A stretch of DNA of 64,000 nucleotides, taken from the IMG/VR virus record IMGVR_UViG_3300017917_001112, positions 1 through 64,000 of that record. One strand, written 5' to 3'. The stretch is from a virus. The notes beneath the pieces are model-generated. The model was not told the origin of the DNA. It saw only the letters and a list, made by a program, of their open reading frames with translations, and did not search any database. The position numbers and the translations under genes are program-made. Below are positions 7,433 through 11,777 of the stretch, one piece after another; the first letter of the stretch is position 1; each line of letters begins with the position of its first letter.

Positions 7433-7456
7433 GTTTTGTAGGCTATCAAAAAGTGC

Positions 7457-7485
7457 TTGACAAAATTAAAGAGTTAAGATATAAT
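7457..7485 (+). promoter_or_regulatory. Sigma70-type promoter of the tRNA array
   Basis: TTGACA 7457-7462, 17-base spacer, TATAAT 7480-7485: perfect boxes 39 bases upstream of the first tRNA. No terminator is evident between here and the next promoter at 8023. Confidence 0.88.
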
Positions 7486-7523
7486 TCTTACTCTACTGTT
7501 CTTTAACAATTTGTTCACCTTGT

Positions 7524-7599
7524 GCTCGGTTCGTCTATCGGTCTAGGACACTGCCCTTTCACGGCAGGAAGAGGGGTTCGATTCCCCTACCGAGTACCA
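7524..7599 (+). tRNA. tRNA-Glu(TTC)
   Basis: Cloverleaf with acceptor GCTCGGT/ACCGAGT (first pair G-U), anticodon loop CTTTCAC, T-arm AGGGG-TTCGATT-CCCCT and encoded CCA. First gene of the array. Confidence 0.92.
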
Positions 7600-7602
7600 T
7601 TT

Positions 7603-7754
7603 ATTTTGCTGATTGTAAGCGATGGGCTTGATCATGCCTGACTAACTATGACGATAAGATGTAAACTCGAGTAAAGCATATGAGTCATAGCATACAGTGC
7701 AGTCAGCAAAATCAATGGTAGTAGACTCGTCGGGAGACGCTCAGGCTACCACCA
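7603..7754 (+). ncRNA. Novel structured RNA between tRNA-Glu and tRNA-Gly
   Basis: A 13-bp helix 7603-7615/7700-7712 (one G-U pair) encloses a 7-bp helix 7646-7652/7684-7690 and a small GGC/GCC hairpin near 7625-7638. It is followed by a second hairpin, TGGTAG 7716-7721 with CTACCA 7746-7751, whose inner CGTC-GGGA-GACG has a GNRA tetraloop, ending ACCA at 7751-7754 like a tRNA. There is no T-arm and no ORF. Flanking tRNAs suggest excision by tRNA processing enzymes. Function unknown; it lacks the CAGCAA/CTGTT ends of the five RNAs described below. Confidence 0.6.
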
Positions 7755-7760
7755 ATTTAT

Positions 7761-7834
7761 GCGGGATTAGTTTAATGGTAAAACGGCAGTCTTCCAAACT
7801 TCAGTCGTGAGTTCGATTCTCACATTCCGCTCCA
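7761..7834 (+). tRNA. tRNA-Gly(TCC)
   Basis: Acceptor GCGGGAT/ATTCCGC, anticodon loop CTTCCAA, T-arm GTGAG-TTCGATT-CTCAC, discriminator T, CCA encoded. The anticodon stem has one C-T mismatch. Confidence 0.92.
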
Positions 7835-7841
7835 CTTATAT

Positions 7842-7934
7842 GGGTGTGTTGATGCTATGGCGTGTGCATCCTCGGACTGTAAATCCGATCCCTCTGGGTA
7901 AACATTGTTGGTTCGACTCCAACCACACCCACCA
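7842..7934 (+). tRNA. tRNA-Tyr(GTA)
   Basis: Acceptor GGGTGTG/CACACCC, anticodon loop CTGTAAA, long class II variable arm with CCC/GGG stem, T-arm GTTGG-TTCGACT-CCAAC, CCA encoded. Confidence 0.93.
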
Positions 7935-7939
7935 TATAA

Positions 7940-8014
7940 GGTTCCAAAGTGTTCACGGACGCACGTTGGCTTGTCACGCCAAAAGAAGGGGATCGTTACC
8001 CCTTGGGACCGCCA
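7940..8014 (+). tRNA. tRNA-Asp(GTC)
   Basis: Acceptor GGTTCCA/TGGGACC, anticodon arm TTGGC-TTGTCAC-GCCAA, discriminator G, CCA encoded. The T-loop is ATCGTTA instead of TTCGANN, an oddity shared with tRNA-His. Confidence 0.9.
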
Positions 8015-8022
8015 AATACTAC

Positions 8023-8051
8023 TTGACAATTTTTAATGTTTAGTGTATAAT
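8023..8051 (+). promoter_or_regulatory. Sigma70-type promoter
   Basis: TTGACA 8023-8028, 17-base spacer, TATAAT 8046-8051. Drives the 20-aa minigene and the following tRNAs. Confidence 0.88.
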
Positions 8052-8075
8052 TGTTGTTTTTATTAGGAGAAAGAA

Positions 8076-8138
8076 ATGAAATTTATGAAGCGAAAGCGTA
8101 AGATGAAATGTCGAAAACGATTTGGGGGTATAACTTAG
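8076..8138 (+). CDS. 20-aa strongly basic peptide overlapping tRNA-Lys
   Basis: ATG 8076 lies 7 bases after AGGAG (8065-8069) and 25 bases below a consensus -10, so it should be well translated. About half of the 20 residues are Lys/Arg (MKRKRKMKCRK core), suggesting nucleic-acid contact. The TAG stop (8136-8138) lies inside tRNA-Lys (8124-8197), so translation runs into the tRNA and could affect its processing. Confidence 0.55.
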   Translation: MKFMKRKRKMKCRKRFGGIT

Positions 8139-8197
8139 TGGCAAAGTAGTAGGCTTTTAACCTATTAACCAGAGTTCGATTCTCTGTACCCCTACCA
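8124..8197 (+). tRNA. tRNA-Lys(TTT)
   Basis: Acceptor GGGGGTA/TACCCCT (first pair G-U), anticodon arm TAGG-CTTTTAA-CCTA, T-arm loop TTCGATT, CCA encoded. The first 15 bases also code the end of the basic minigene. Confidence 0.92.
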
Positions 8198-8201
8198 ATC
8201 G

Positions 8202-8245
8202 CAATTATAAAAGCACACTAAATTAGTAGTGTATTTCTATAATTG
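8202..8245 (+). other. Two-tiered hairpin between tRNA-Lys and tRNA-fMet
   Basis: CAATTATA 8202-8209 pairs with TATAATTG 8238-8245. An inner helix ACACTA 8215-8220/TAGTGT 8227-8232 has a 6-base loop. The outer helix abuts the next tRNA start at 8247. It has no U-tract, so it is more likely a processing or spacer element than a terminator. Confidence 0.5.
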
Positions 8246-8246
8246 A

Positions 8247-8322
8247 CGCAGAGTATGGAAGTGGTCATCCGTTCGGTCTCATAAGCCGAGAATCGCAGGT
8301 TCGAATCCTGCCTCTGCAACCA
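8247..8322 (+). tRNA. tRNA-fMet(CAT), initiator type
   Basis: Acceptor CGCAGAG/CTCTGCA leaves C1 opposite A72 unpaired, the hallmark of bacterial initiator tRNA needed for formylation. Anticodon loop CTCATAA; T-arm GCAGG-TTCGAAT-CCTGC; CCA encoded. The anticodon stem lacks the usual three G-C pairs next to the loop, so initiator identity is probable, not certain. Confidence 0.8.
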
Positions 8323-8329
8323 GTTTCGT

Positions 8330-8405
<76 letters not shown>

Positions 8406-8410
8406 GTTTT

Positions 8411-8475
8411 AGGATTCTTTCAGCAATTTAAAAACTTTCACTGTTAATGAAAAGAAAGCGAATCCTGTTGTTTTA
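8411..8475 (+). ncRNA. Y-RNA-like element A with Asn-type anticodon arm
   Basis: End helix AGGATTC 8411-8417/GAATCCT 8460-8466. CAGCAA at 8421-8426 lies 3 bases inside and CTGTTG 8465-8470 spans the 3' end, followed by TTTT. CAGC can also pair with GTTG to form an H-type pseudoknot. The interior is one hairpin TTTCA-CTGTTAA-TGAAA (8436-8452), whose loop equals that of the neighbouring tRNA-Asn(GTT). It sits between tRNA-Asn and tRNA-Thr with no coding sequence. Confidence 0.7.
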
Positions 8476-8477
8476 TT

Positions 8478-8551
8478 GCCCTCATAGTTAAATGGTATAA
8501 CAGTTGCCTTGTAAGCATCAATTCGCAGTTCGATTCTGTGTGGGGGCACCA
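8478..8551 (+). tRNA. tRNA-Thr(TGT)
   Basis: Acceptor GCCCTCA/TGGGGGC, anticodon loop CTTGTAA, T-loop TTCGATT, CCA encoded. Begins 8 bases after RNA A's CTGTTG. Confidence 0.92.
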
Positions 8552-8560
8552 AATTTTTAT

Positions 8561-8639
8561 CCGAGTGTAGGAAAGTCTGGTTTAATCCGTCTGCTTTGGG
8601 AGCAGAAGATCGCAGGTTCGAATCCTGCCACTCGGACCA
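8561..8639 (+). tRNA. tRNA-Pro(TGG)
   Basis: Acceptor CCGAGTG/CACTCGG, anticodon arm TCTGC-TTTGGGA-GCAGA, T-arm GCAGG-TTCGAAT-CCTGC, CCA encoded. Confidence 0.93.
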
Positions 8640-8646
8640 TCAATAT

Positions 8647-8720
8647 GGGGAATTAGTTAAATGGGATAACATCGGCTTTGCAAGCCGAGATTGAGAGTTC
8701 GATTCTCTCATTCTCCACCA
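8647..8720 (+). tRNA. tRNA-Ala(TGC)
   Basis: Acceptor GGGGAAT/ATTCTCC contains the G3-U70 alanine identity pair. Anticodon arm TCGGC-TTTGCAA-GCCGA, T-arm GAGAG-TTCGATT-CTCTC, CCA encoded. Confidence 0.94.
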
Positions 8721-8726
8721 TGTTTT

Positions 8727-8852
8727 AGGATACTTACAGCAAATAAAAACTGCTCTTGAAAAGCAGAGGTTGTTGGTTCGAGTCCAACATTGTGTCTGAT
8801 GGCACGATTAGATCAATTGGTAGATCGCTAGAAAAAGTATCCTGTTGTTTTT
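8727..8852 (+). ncRNA. Y-RNA-like element B: permuted tRNA fold with closed acceptor stem
   Basis: End helix AGGATAC 8727-8733/GTATCCT 8837-8843, CAGCAA 8737-8742, CTGTTG 8842-8847, then TTTTTT. Inside, in order: anticodon arm 8750-8766 with loop CTTGAAA (as in tRNA-Ser TGA); T-arm 8772-8788 with loop TTCGAGT; acceptor 3' strand ATTGTGT 8789-8795; a C-G-closed loop TGAT; acceptor 5' strand GCACGAT 8802-8808 (7 pairs with G-U); TA; D-arm GATC-AATTGGTA-GATC 8811-8826. So the tRNA is circularly permuted, lacks free ends and encodes no CCA. T-arm, closed acceptor and D-arm in this order is the layout described for bacterial YrlA Y RNAs. Confidence 0.8.
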
Positions 8853-8853
8853 T

Positions 8854-8930
8854 GCCCCGATGACGGAATTGGTATACGTGCTTGCCTTAGAAGCAAGATT
8901 CTGAGAGTTCGAGTCTCTCTTGGGGCACCA
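8854..8930 (+). tRNA. tRNA-Leu(TAG), short variable arm
   Basis: Acceptor GCCCCGA/TTGGGGC, anticodon arm CTTGC-CTTAGAA-GCAAG, D-loop with GGAATTGGTA typical of Leu, T-arm GAGAG-TTCGAGT-CTCTC, CCA encoded. The variable region is only about 5 bases, not the long arm normal for bacterial tRNA-Leu. Confidence 0.9.
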
Positions 8931-8935
8931 TCTAT

Positions 8936-9025
8936 GGAGAGTTGGCAGAGTCTGGTTTATTGCACCTGTCTTGAAAACAGACGGATAGAAATGTCCCGTG
9001 AGTTCGAATCTCACACTCTCCGCCA
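8936..9025 (+). tRNA. tRNA-Ser(TGA)
   Basis: Acceptor GGAGAGT/ACTCTCC, anticodon loop CTTGAAA, long class II variable arm, T-arm GTGAG-TTCGAAT-CTCAC, discriminator G, CCA encoded. Confidence 0.93.
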
Positions 9026-9030
9026 AATTA

Positions 9031-9105
9031 GCATCGTTAACTCAGTGGTAGAGTGCTTCCCTTACAAGGAAGAGGTCGGGAGTTCGACCCTCTCACGATG
9101 CACCA
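9031..9105 (+). tRNA. tRNA-Val(TAC)
   Basis: Acceptor GCATCGT/ACGATGC, anticodon arm CTTCC-CTTACAA-GGAAG, T-loop TTCGACC, CCA encoded. RNA C starts 6 bases later. Confidence 0.94.
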
Positions 9106-9110
9106 AGTTT

Positions 9111-9214
9111 AGAATCGGTTCAGCAAAACATTTAACGTAGCTCATCGGTAGAGCAATTGCCTGCAACGCAATCAGAGTGGGTTCGATTCCCATCGATAAA
9201 AAACGATTCTGTTG
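9111..9214 (+). ncRNA. Y-RNA-like element C enclosing a tRNA-Cys-like cloverleaf
   Basis: End helix AGAATCG 9111-9117/CGATTCT 9204-9210, CAGCAA 9121-9126, CTGTTG 9209-9214. The interior 9131-9200 folds as a tRNA in normal order: acceptor TTTAACG/CGATAAA with one A-A mismatch, D-arm GCTC-ATCGGTA-GAGC, anticodon arm ATTGC-CTGCAAC-GCAAT (GCA), and T-arm GTGGG-TTCGATT-CCCAT. No CCA is encoded and the acceptor is A/T-rich, unlike the true tRNA-Cys at 11598. A tRNA finder would call it tRNA-Cys; the covarying outer helix argues for an RNA of family A-E. Confidence 0.7.
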
Positions 9215-9220
9215 ATTAAT

Positions 9221-9296
9221 GCCCCATTGGTGAAATGGATGATCATACTGTGCTACGAACGCAGAGGTGGAGGTTCAATTCCTTCATGGGGTGCCA
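9221..9296 (+). tRNA. tRNA-Arg(ACG)
   Basis: Acceptor GCCCCAT/ATGGGGT (first pair G-U), anticodon arm CTGTG-CTACGAA-CGCAG, T-loop TTCAATT, discriminator G, CCA encoded. The A34 would need deamination by host TadA to read CGN codons. Confidence 0.9.
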
Positions 9297-9304
9297 AACC
9301 ATTC

Positions 9305-9379
9305 AGCCGTGTAGCTCAGAGGAAGAGCAATCGCTTGATAAGCGATAGGTCGACATTTCGAAACTGTCCATGGCTACCA
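9305..9379 (+). tRNA. tRNA-Ile(GAT)
   Basis: Acceptor AGCCGTG/CATGGCT, D-arm GCTC/GAGC, anticodon arm ATCGC-TTGATAA-GCGAT, T-loop TTCGAAA, CCA encoded. Confidence 0.92.
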
Positions 9380-9384
9380 AATAT

Positions 9385-9458
9385 ATCTCGATAGTGTAAC
9401 GGCAGCATACCAGTCTCCAAAACTGTTGGTGGGGGTTCAAATCCCTCTCGGGATGCCA
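9385..9458 (+). tRNA. tRNA-Trp(CCA)
   Basis: Acceptor ATCTCGA/TCGGGAT, anticodon loop CTCCAAA, T-arm GGGGG-TTCAAAT-CCCTC, discriminator G, CCA encoded. Confidence 0.9.
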
Positions 9459-9463
9459 TATAT

Positions 9464-9538
9464 GGTGATGTAGCACAGTGGTAGTGCAACTGCTTCATAC
9501 GCAGTAGGTCGTTGGCTCGAATCCAACCATCACCACCA
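9464..9538 (+). tRNA. tRNA-Met(CAT), elongator type
   Basis: Acceptor GGTGATG/CATCACC fully paired, anticodon arm CTGC-TTCATAC-GCAG like bacterial elongator Met, T-arm GTTGG-CTCGAAT-CCAAC, CCA encoded. Confidence 0.85.
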
Positions 9539-9545
9539 AATCTGT

Positions 9546-9624
9546 TGGGGATTAGCCAAGTCTGGTCTAAGGCAGTGGTCTTTGAAGCCATCATTCACTG
9601 GTTCGAATCCAGTATCCCCTGCCA
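9546..9624 (+). tRNA. tRNA-Gln(TTG)
   Basis: Acceptor TGGGGAT/ATCCCCT with an open U1-U72 end, as weak first pairs are usual for tRNA-Gln. Anticodon loop CTTTGAA, T-arm ACTGG-TTCGAAT-CCAGT, discriminator G, CCA encoded. Confidence 0.92.
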
Positions 9625-9631
9625 ATTCTAT

Positions 9632-9707
9632 GGTGTCTTTAGTGTAGAGGTTCGCACCCGACTCTGTGAAAGTCGTAGTATGGGATCGTTCCCCATAAGG
9701 CACCCCA
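9632..9707 (+). tRNA. tRNA-His(GTG)
   Basis: Extra G-1 (9632) opposite C73, the histidine identity pair. Acceptor GTGTCTT/AAGGCAC, anticodon arm CGACT-CTGTGAA-AGTCG, CCA encoded. The T-loop ATCGTTC is atypical, as in tRNA-Asp here. Confidence 0.92.
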
Positions 9708-9716
9708 AACAATTTT

Positions 9717-9792
9717 GCTGCTTTAGCTGATGTGGTCATAGCAGGGGTCTGAAGAGCCTCGGAAAGTAGTTCGATTCTACTAGGCAGCACCA
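9717..9792 (+). tRNA. tRNA-Phe(GAA)
   Basis: Acceptor GCTGCTT/AGGCAGC, anticodon loop CTGAAGA, T-arm AGTAG-TTCGATT-CTACT, CCA encoded. Confidence 0.9.
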
Positions 9793-9797
9793 AACAT

Positions 9798-9873
9798 GCG
9801 GAAGTAATTCAGTTGGTAGAATGTCTGCTTGCCAAGCAGAATGTCGCGAGTTCGAGTCTCGTCTTCCGCTCCA
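9798..9873 (+). tRNA. tRNA-Gly(GCC)
   Basis: Acceptor GCGGAAG/CTTCCGC, anticodon loop TTGCCAA, T-arm GCGAG-TTCGAGT-CTCGT, discriminator T, CCA encoded. Confidence 0.93.
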
Positions 9874-9893
9874 GTCTTAGATCTTGTAGGGTA

Positions 9894-9922
9894 TTGACAT
9901 TTATTCGTTTTCGAGGTATAAT
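9894..9922 (+). promoter_or_regulatory. Sigma70-type promoter
   Basis: TTGACA 9894-9899, 17-base spacer, TATAAT 9917-9922, preceded by GTA and followed by ATA as at 16604-16632. Drives the 53-aa gene, phosphoesterase and second tRNA block. Confidence 0.9.
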
Positions 9923-9942
9923 ATACTTTTAAGGAGAAATAA

Positions 9943-10104
9943 ATGAACGTCTATATTCTTTTTTCTAATAAAAATGTTATCGGTCTCGCTAAAGATGAAG
10001 CCGAAGCGAATCTTATGCTGTCTGAATATGAAATGGCTTTAGGTGCTGAAGACGCTGGTGATTTGTCTTTTATGGTTTGTGAAGTTAGCGAATATTGTGA
10101 TTAA
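9943..10104 (+). CDS. Small acidic protein of unknown function, 53 aa
   Basis: ATG 9943 follows AAGGAG (9931-9935) and sits about 20 bases below a consensus -10. It begins MNVYILFSNKNVIGLAKDEA and has an acidic centre. No family recognised. It is followed after 19 bases by the phosphoesterase with its own AAGGAG, so the two are probably co-transcribed. Confidence 0.7.
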   Translation: MNVYILFSNKNVIGLAKDEAEANLMLSEYEMALGAEDAGDLSFMVCEVSEYCD

Positions 10105-10123
10105 ATTTTAAGGAGATTGATTT

Positions 10124-10708
10124 ATGCCTAGTGTGTTTTTAGTGAGCGACACGCACTTCGGACACGCAGGTGTTTGTAAATTTTTGCGTGAGGATGGAAG
10201 TAAACTTCGACCATGGGACAATTCAGAAGAAATGGACGAAGACATGGTTAAGAGATGGAACGAAACAGTAAAACCAACTGACAAAGTTTACCATCTAGGT
10301 GATGTTGTTATTAATCGCAAAGCATTAAACATTATGCGTAGATTAAATGGTGATAAAGTTTTGATTCGTGGCAACCATGACATCTTTAAAGATGAAGATT
10401 ATCGTCAACACTTTAGAGAACTTCGTGCATATCATGTGATGAACGGAATGATTCTTTCACACATACCTATTCACGCAGATAGTCTTGGTCGTTTCGGTGT
10501 CAACATTCACGGACATCTACATTCTGGTAGAGTTATGAGACAACCTGAAGGTAGATACGGAATTCCAATAATTGATGCAAGATATCATTGCGTTTGTGTT
10601 GAACAAACAGACTTTCGTCCGATTTTATTTGAAGATGTTATTCAAAGAATTAAAGACGAGGGTGGGGTTATTGGTTTTAGAAATGGTAATGGTCCCTGTA
10701 TAGATTAG
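10124..10708 (+). CDS. Calcineurin-like metallophosphoesterase
   Basis: Predicted two-metal phosphoesterase of 194 aa with the motifs in order: SDTHFGH (D-x-H, residues 8-14), HLGDVVI (GD), RGNHD (GNHD), LSHIP (metal His) and NIHGHLH (GH-x-H). This small stand-alone form is common in phages, and the substrate cannot be told from sequence. AAGGAGA precedes the ATG. The last base of the TAG stop is the first base of tRNA-Ser(GCT), so mRNA end and tRNA are fused in one transcript. Confidence 0.85.
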   Translation: MPSVFLVSDTHFGHAGVCKFLREDGSKLRPWDNSEEMDEDMVKRWNETVKPTDKVYHLGDVVINRKALNIMRRLNGDKVLIRGNHDIFKDEDYRQHFRELRAYHVMNGMILSHIPIHADSLGRFGVNIHGHLHSGRVMRQPEGRYGIPIIDARYHCVCVEQTDFRPILFEDVIQRIKDEGGVIGFRNGNGPCID

Positions 10709-10797
10709 GAGATTGGGCAGGATGGTAATGCAGCAGTTTGCTAAACTGTAGATCGTAGGAATGCGGTCAGTGGGTTCGACTCCCACAGTCTCCGCCA
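10708..10797 (+). tRNA. tRNA-Ser(GCT)
   Basis: Acceptor GGAGATT/AGTCTCC, anticodon loop TTGCTAA, long variable arm, T-arm GTGGG-TTCGACT-CCCAC, discriminator G, CCA encoded. Its first base is the last base of the preceding stop codon. Confidence 0.92.
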
Positions 10798-10802
10798 TTT
10801 TT

Positions 10803-10879
10803 GTCGCCATAGTTCAGTTGGATAGAACAACTGCCTTCTAAGCAGTAGGTCGCAGGTTCGAGTCCTGCTGGCGACGCCA
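10803..10879 (+). tRNA. tRNA-Arg(TCT)
   Basis: Acceptor GTCGCCA/TGGCGAC, anticodon arm ACTGC-CTTCTAA-GCAGT, T-arm GCAGG-TTCGAGT-CCTGC, discriminator G, CCA encoded. Confidence 0.94.
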
Positions 10880-10890
10880 TATATATTTTT

Positions 10891-10968
10891 GCCCCTGTGG
10901 ACAAATTGGTAAAGTCGTCTCTCTCAAAAGGAGAAGTTCTCTCAGTTCGAATCTGAGCAGGGGTACCA
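10891..10968 (+). tRNA. tRNA-Leu(CAA), short variable arm
   Basis: Acceptor GCCCCTG/CAGGGGT, D-loop with AAATTGGTAAA, anticodon arm TCTCT-CTCAAAA-GGAGA, T-arm CTCAG-TTCGAAT-CTGAG, CCA encoded. Variable region only about 6 bases. Confidence 0.88.
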
Positions 10969-10973
10969 AATTT

Positions 10974-11048
10974 GGGCTGGTAGCTTAATGGTAAAGCAGC
11001 CGACTCATAATCGGTTGAGTGAGAGTTCAATTCTCTCCCAGCCCACCA
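10974..11048 (+). tRNA. tRNA-Ile2(CAT) probable (or Met)
   Basis: Acceptor GGGCTGG/CCAGCCC fully paired, anticodon arm CCGA-CTCATAA-TCGG followed by TTG, as in E. coli tRNA-Ile2, which reads AUA after lysidine modification. T-arm GAGAG-TTCAATT-CTCTC, CCA encoded. With separate fMet-like and elongator-Met genes present, Ile2 is the best assignment, needing host TilS. Confidence 0.8.
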
Positions 11049-11062
11049 TTAATGGAGATAGT

Positions 11063-11596
11063 ATGAATCTAAACAATTTTGTAAAAGTTTATAATGTTGT
11101 GCCGAAAGATATATGTGAGTCGGTGATATTGTTATACGAGAATGATGAAGAGTGGAAAACACACAACTGGTATAACAATATTTCTGATGAAAAGAAAGCA
11201 CATCACACAAAGGAACTTGATGTCCTTTACAATAAAAATTTAGATGTTCTAAAACAATTTTTACAAAGTGCTTTACATAAATACTATGATGAGTTAAAAT
11301 TAAGTAACTTGGTAAGCAATCACAGTAATATAAGATTGAACAAGTATAAGACAGGAACTGTAATGTCAGAGCATTTTGATTTGATACGCAGAAATCCAAC
11401 AGATGGAATTCCTGTTCTTACATTTCTTGGCATACTAAATGACAATTTTAAAGGTGGACAATTTGTTTTAAACGGAGAGGTATTGAAATTAAAGCAAGGG
11501 GACATTATTATGTTTCCTTCTACGTTTCTATATCCGCATAGTGTAACAGAGGTAACAGAAGGAACAAGATATACATTTGTTGCTTGGGCATATTAA
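11063..11596 (+). CDS. 2OG-Fe(II) dioxygenase, prolyl-4-hydroxylase type
   Basis: 177 aa from ATG 11063, which follows GGAG; a longer reading into the upstream tRNA is not credible. The double-stranded beta-helix metal site is complete: His104-x-Asp106 in SEHFD, distal His159 in YPHSVTEV, and Arg169 in EGTRYTFVAW for 2-oxoglutarate. The family hydroxylates proteins or small molecules; the phage substrate is unknown. It lies between tRNA genes in the same transcript. Confidence 0.82.
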   Translation: MNLNNFVKVYNVVPKDICESVILLYENDEEWKTHNWYNNISDEKKAHHTKELDVLYNKNLDVLKQFLQSALHKYYDELKLSNLVSNHSNIRLNKYKTGTVMSEHFDLIRRNPTDGIPVLTFLGILNDNFKGGQFVLNGEVLKLKQGDIIMFPSTFLYPHSVTEVTEGTRYTFVAWAY

Positions 11597-11597
11597 T

Positions 11598-11675
11598 GTT
11601 GGGGTGCCAGAGTGGTCTAATGGCGCAGTCTGCAAAACTGTCGATTCGTGGGTTCGAATCCCACCCTCAACTCCA
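11598..11675 (+). tRNA. tRNA-Cys(GCA)
   Basis: Acceptor GTTGGGG/CCTCAAC, anticodon arm GCAGT-CTGCAAA-ACTGT, T-arm GTGGG-TTCGAAT-CCCAC, discriminator T, CCA encoded. The bona fide Cys tRNA, in contrast to the Cys-like fold in RNA C. Confidence 0.93.
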
Positions 11676-11681
11676 AACAAT

Positions 11682-11758
11682 GCGGATGTGACGGAATAGG
11701 TATACGTATCGGACTTAAAATCCGAGTTTTGAGGGTTCGAGTCCCTCCATCCGTACCA
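11682..11758 (+). tRNA. tRNA-Leu(TAA), short variable arm
   Basis: Acceptor GCGGATG/CATCCGT, anticodon arm CGGA-CTTAAAA-TCCG, T-arm GAGGG-TTCGAGT-CCCTC, CCA encoded. Variable region about 5 bases, as in the other two Leu tRNAs. Last tRNA in the window. Confidence 0.9.
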
Positions 11759-11777
11759 GTTTAAATCGGAGGTTGAT

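Larger units (their letters stand above)
7221..7437 (+). ncRNA. Short transcript with terminator, possible leader/attenuator RNA
   Basis: The stretch between promoter 7186-7214 and the terminator at 7402-7432 has no large gene. GGGGTAC at 7358-7364 can pair with GTACCCC at 7399-7405. That pairing shares bases with the 5' arm of the terminator stem (7402-7408), so the two structures are mutually exclusive, as in an attenuator. A 40-codon ORF (7252-7374) lies inside. It may be a small regulatory RNA, a leader peptide unit or both. Confidence 0.45.

Noticed and set aside
7603-7754. Possible hammerhead or HDV-like ribozyme
   Set aside because: CTGATGA/GAAA core elements of hammerhead are absent and no HDV double-pseudoknot pattern could be drawn.
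8727-8847. Group I or II intron interrupting a tRNA
   Set aside because: Too short and without P7/domain V-like sequences; the halves are permuted, not merely interrupted.
9131-9200. Annotating the interior of element C as an ordinary tRNA-Cys
   Set aside because: No CCA (all 27 accepted tRNAs encode it), mismatched A/T acceptor, a better tRNA-Cys elsewhere, and a covarying outer helix shared with four other RNAs.
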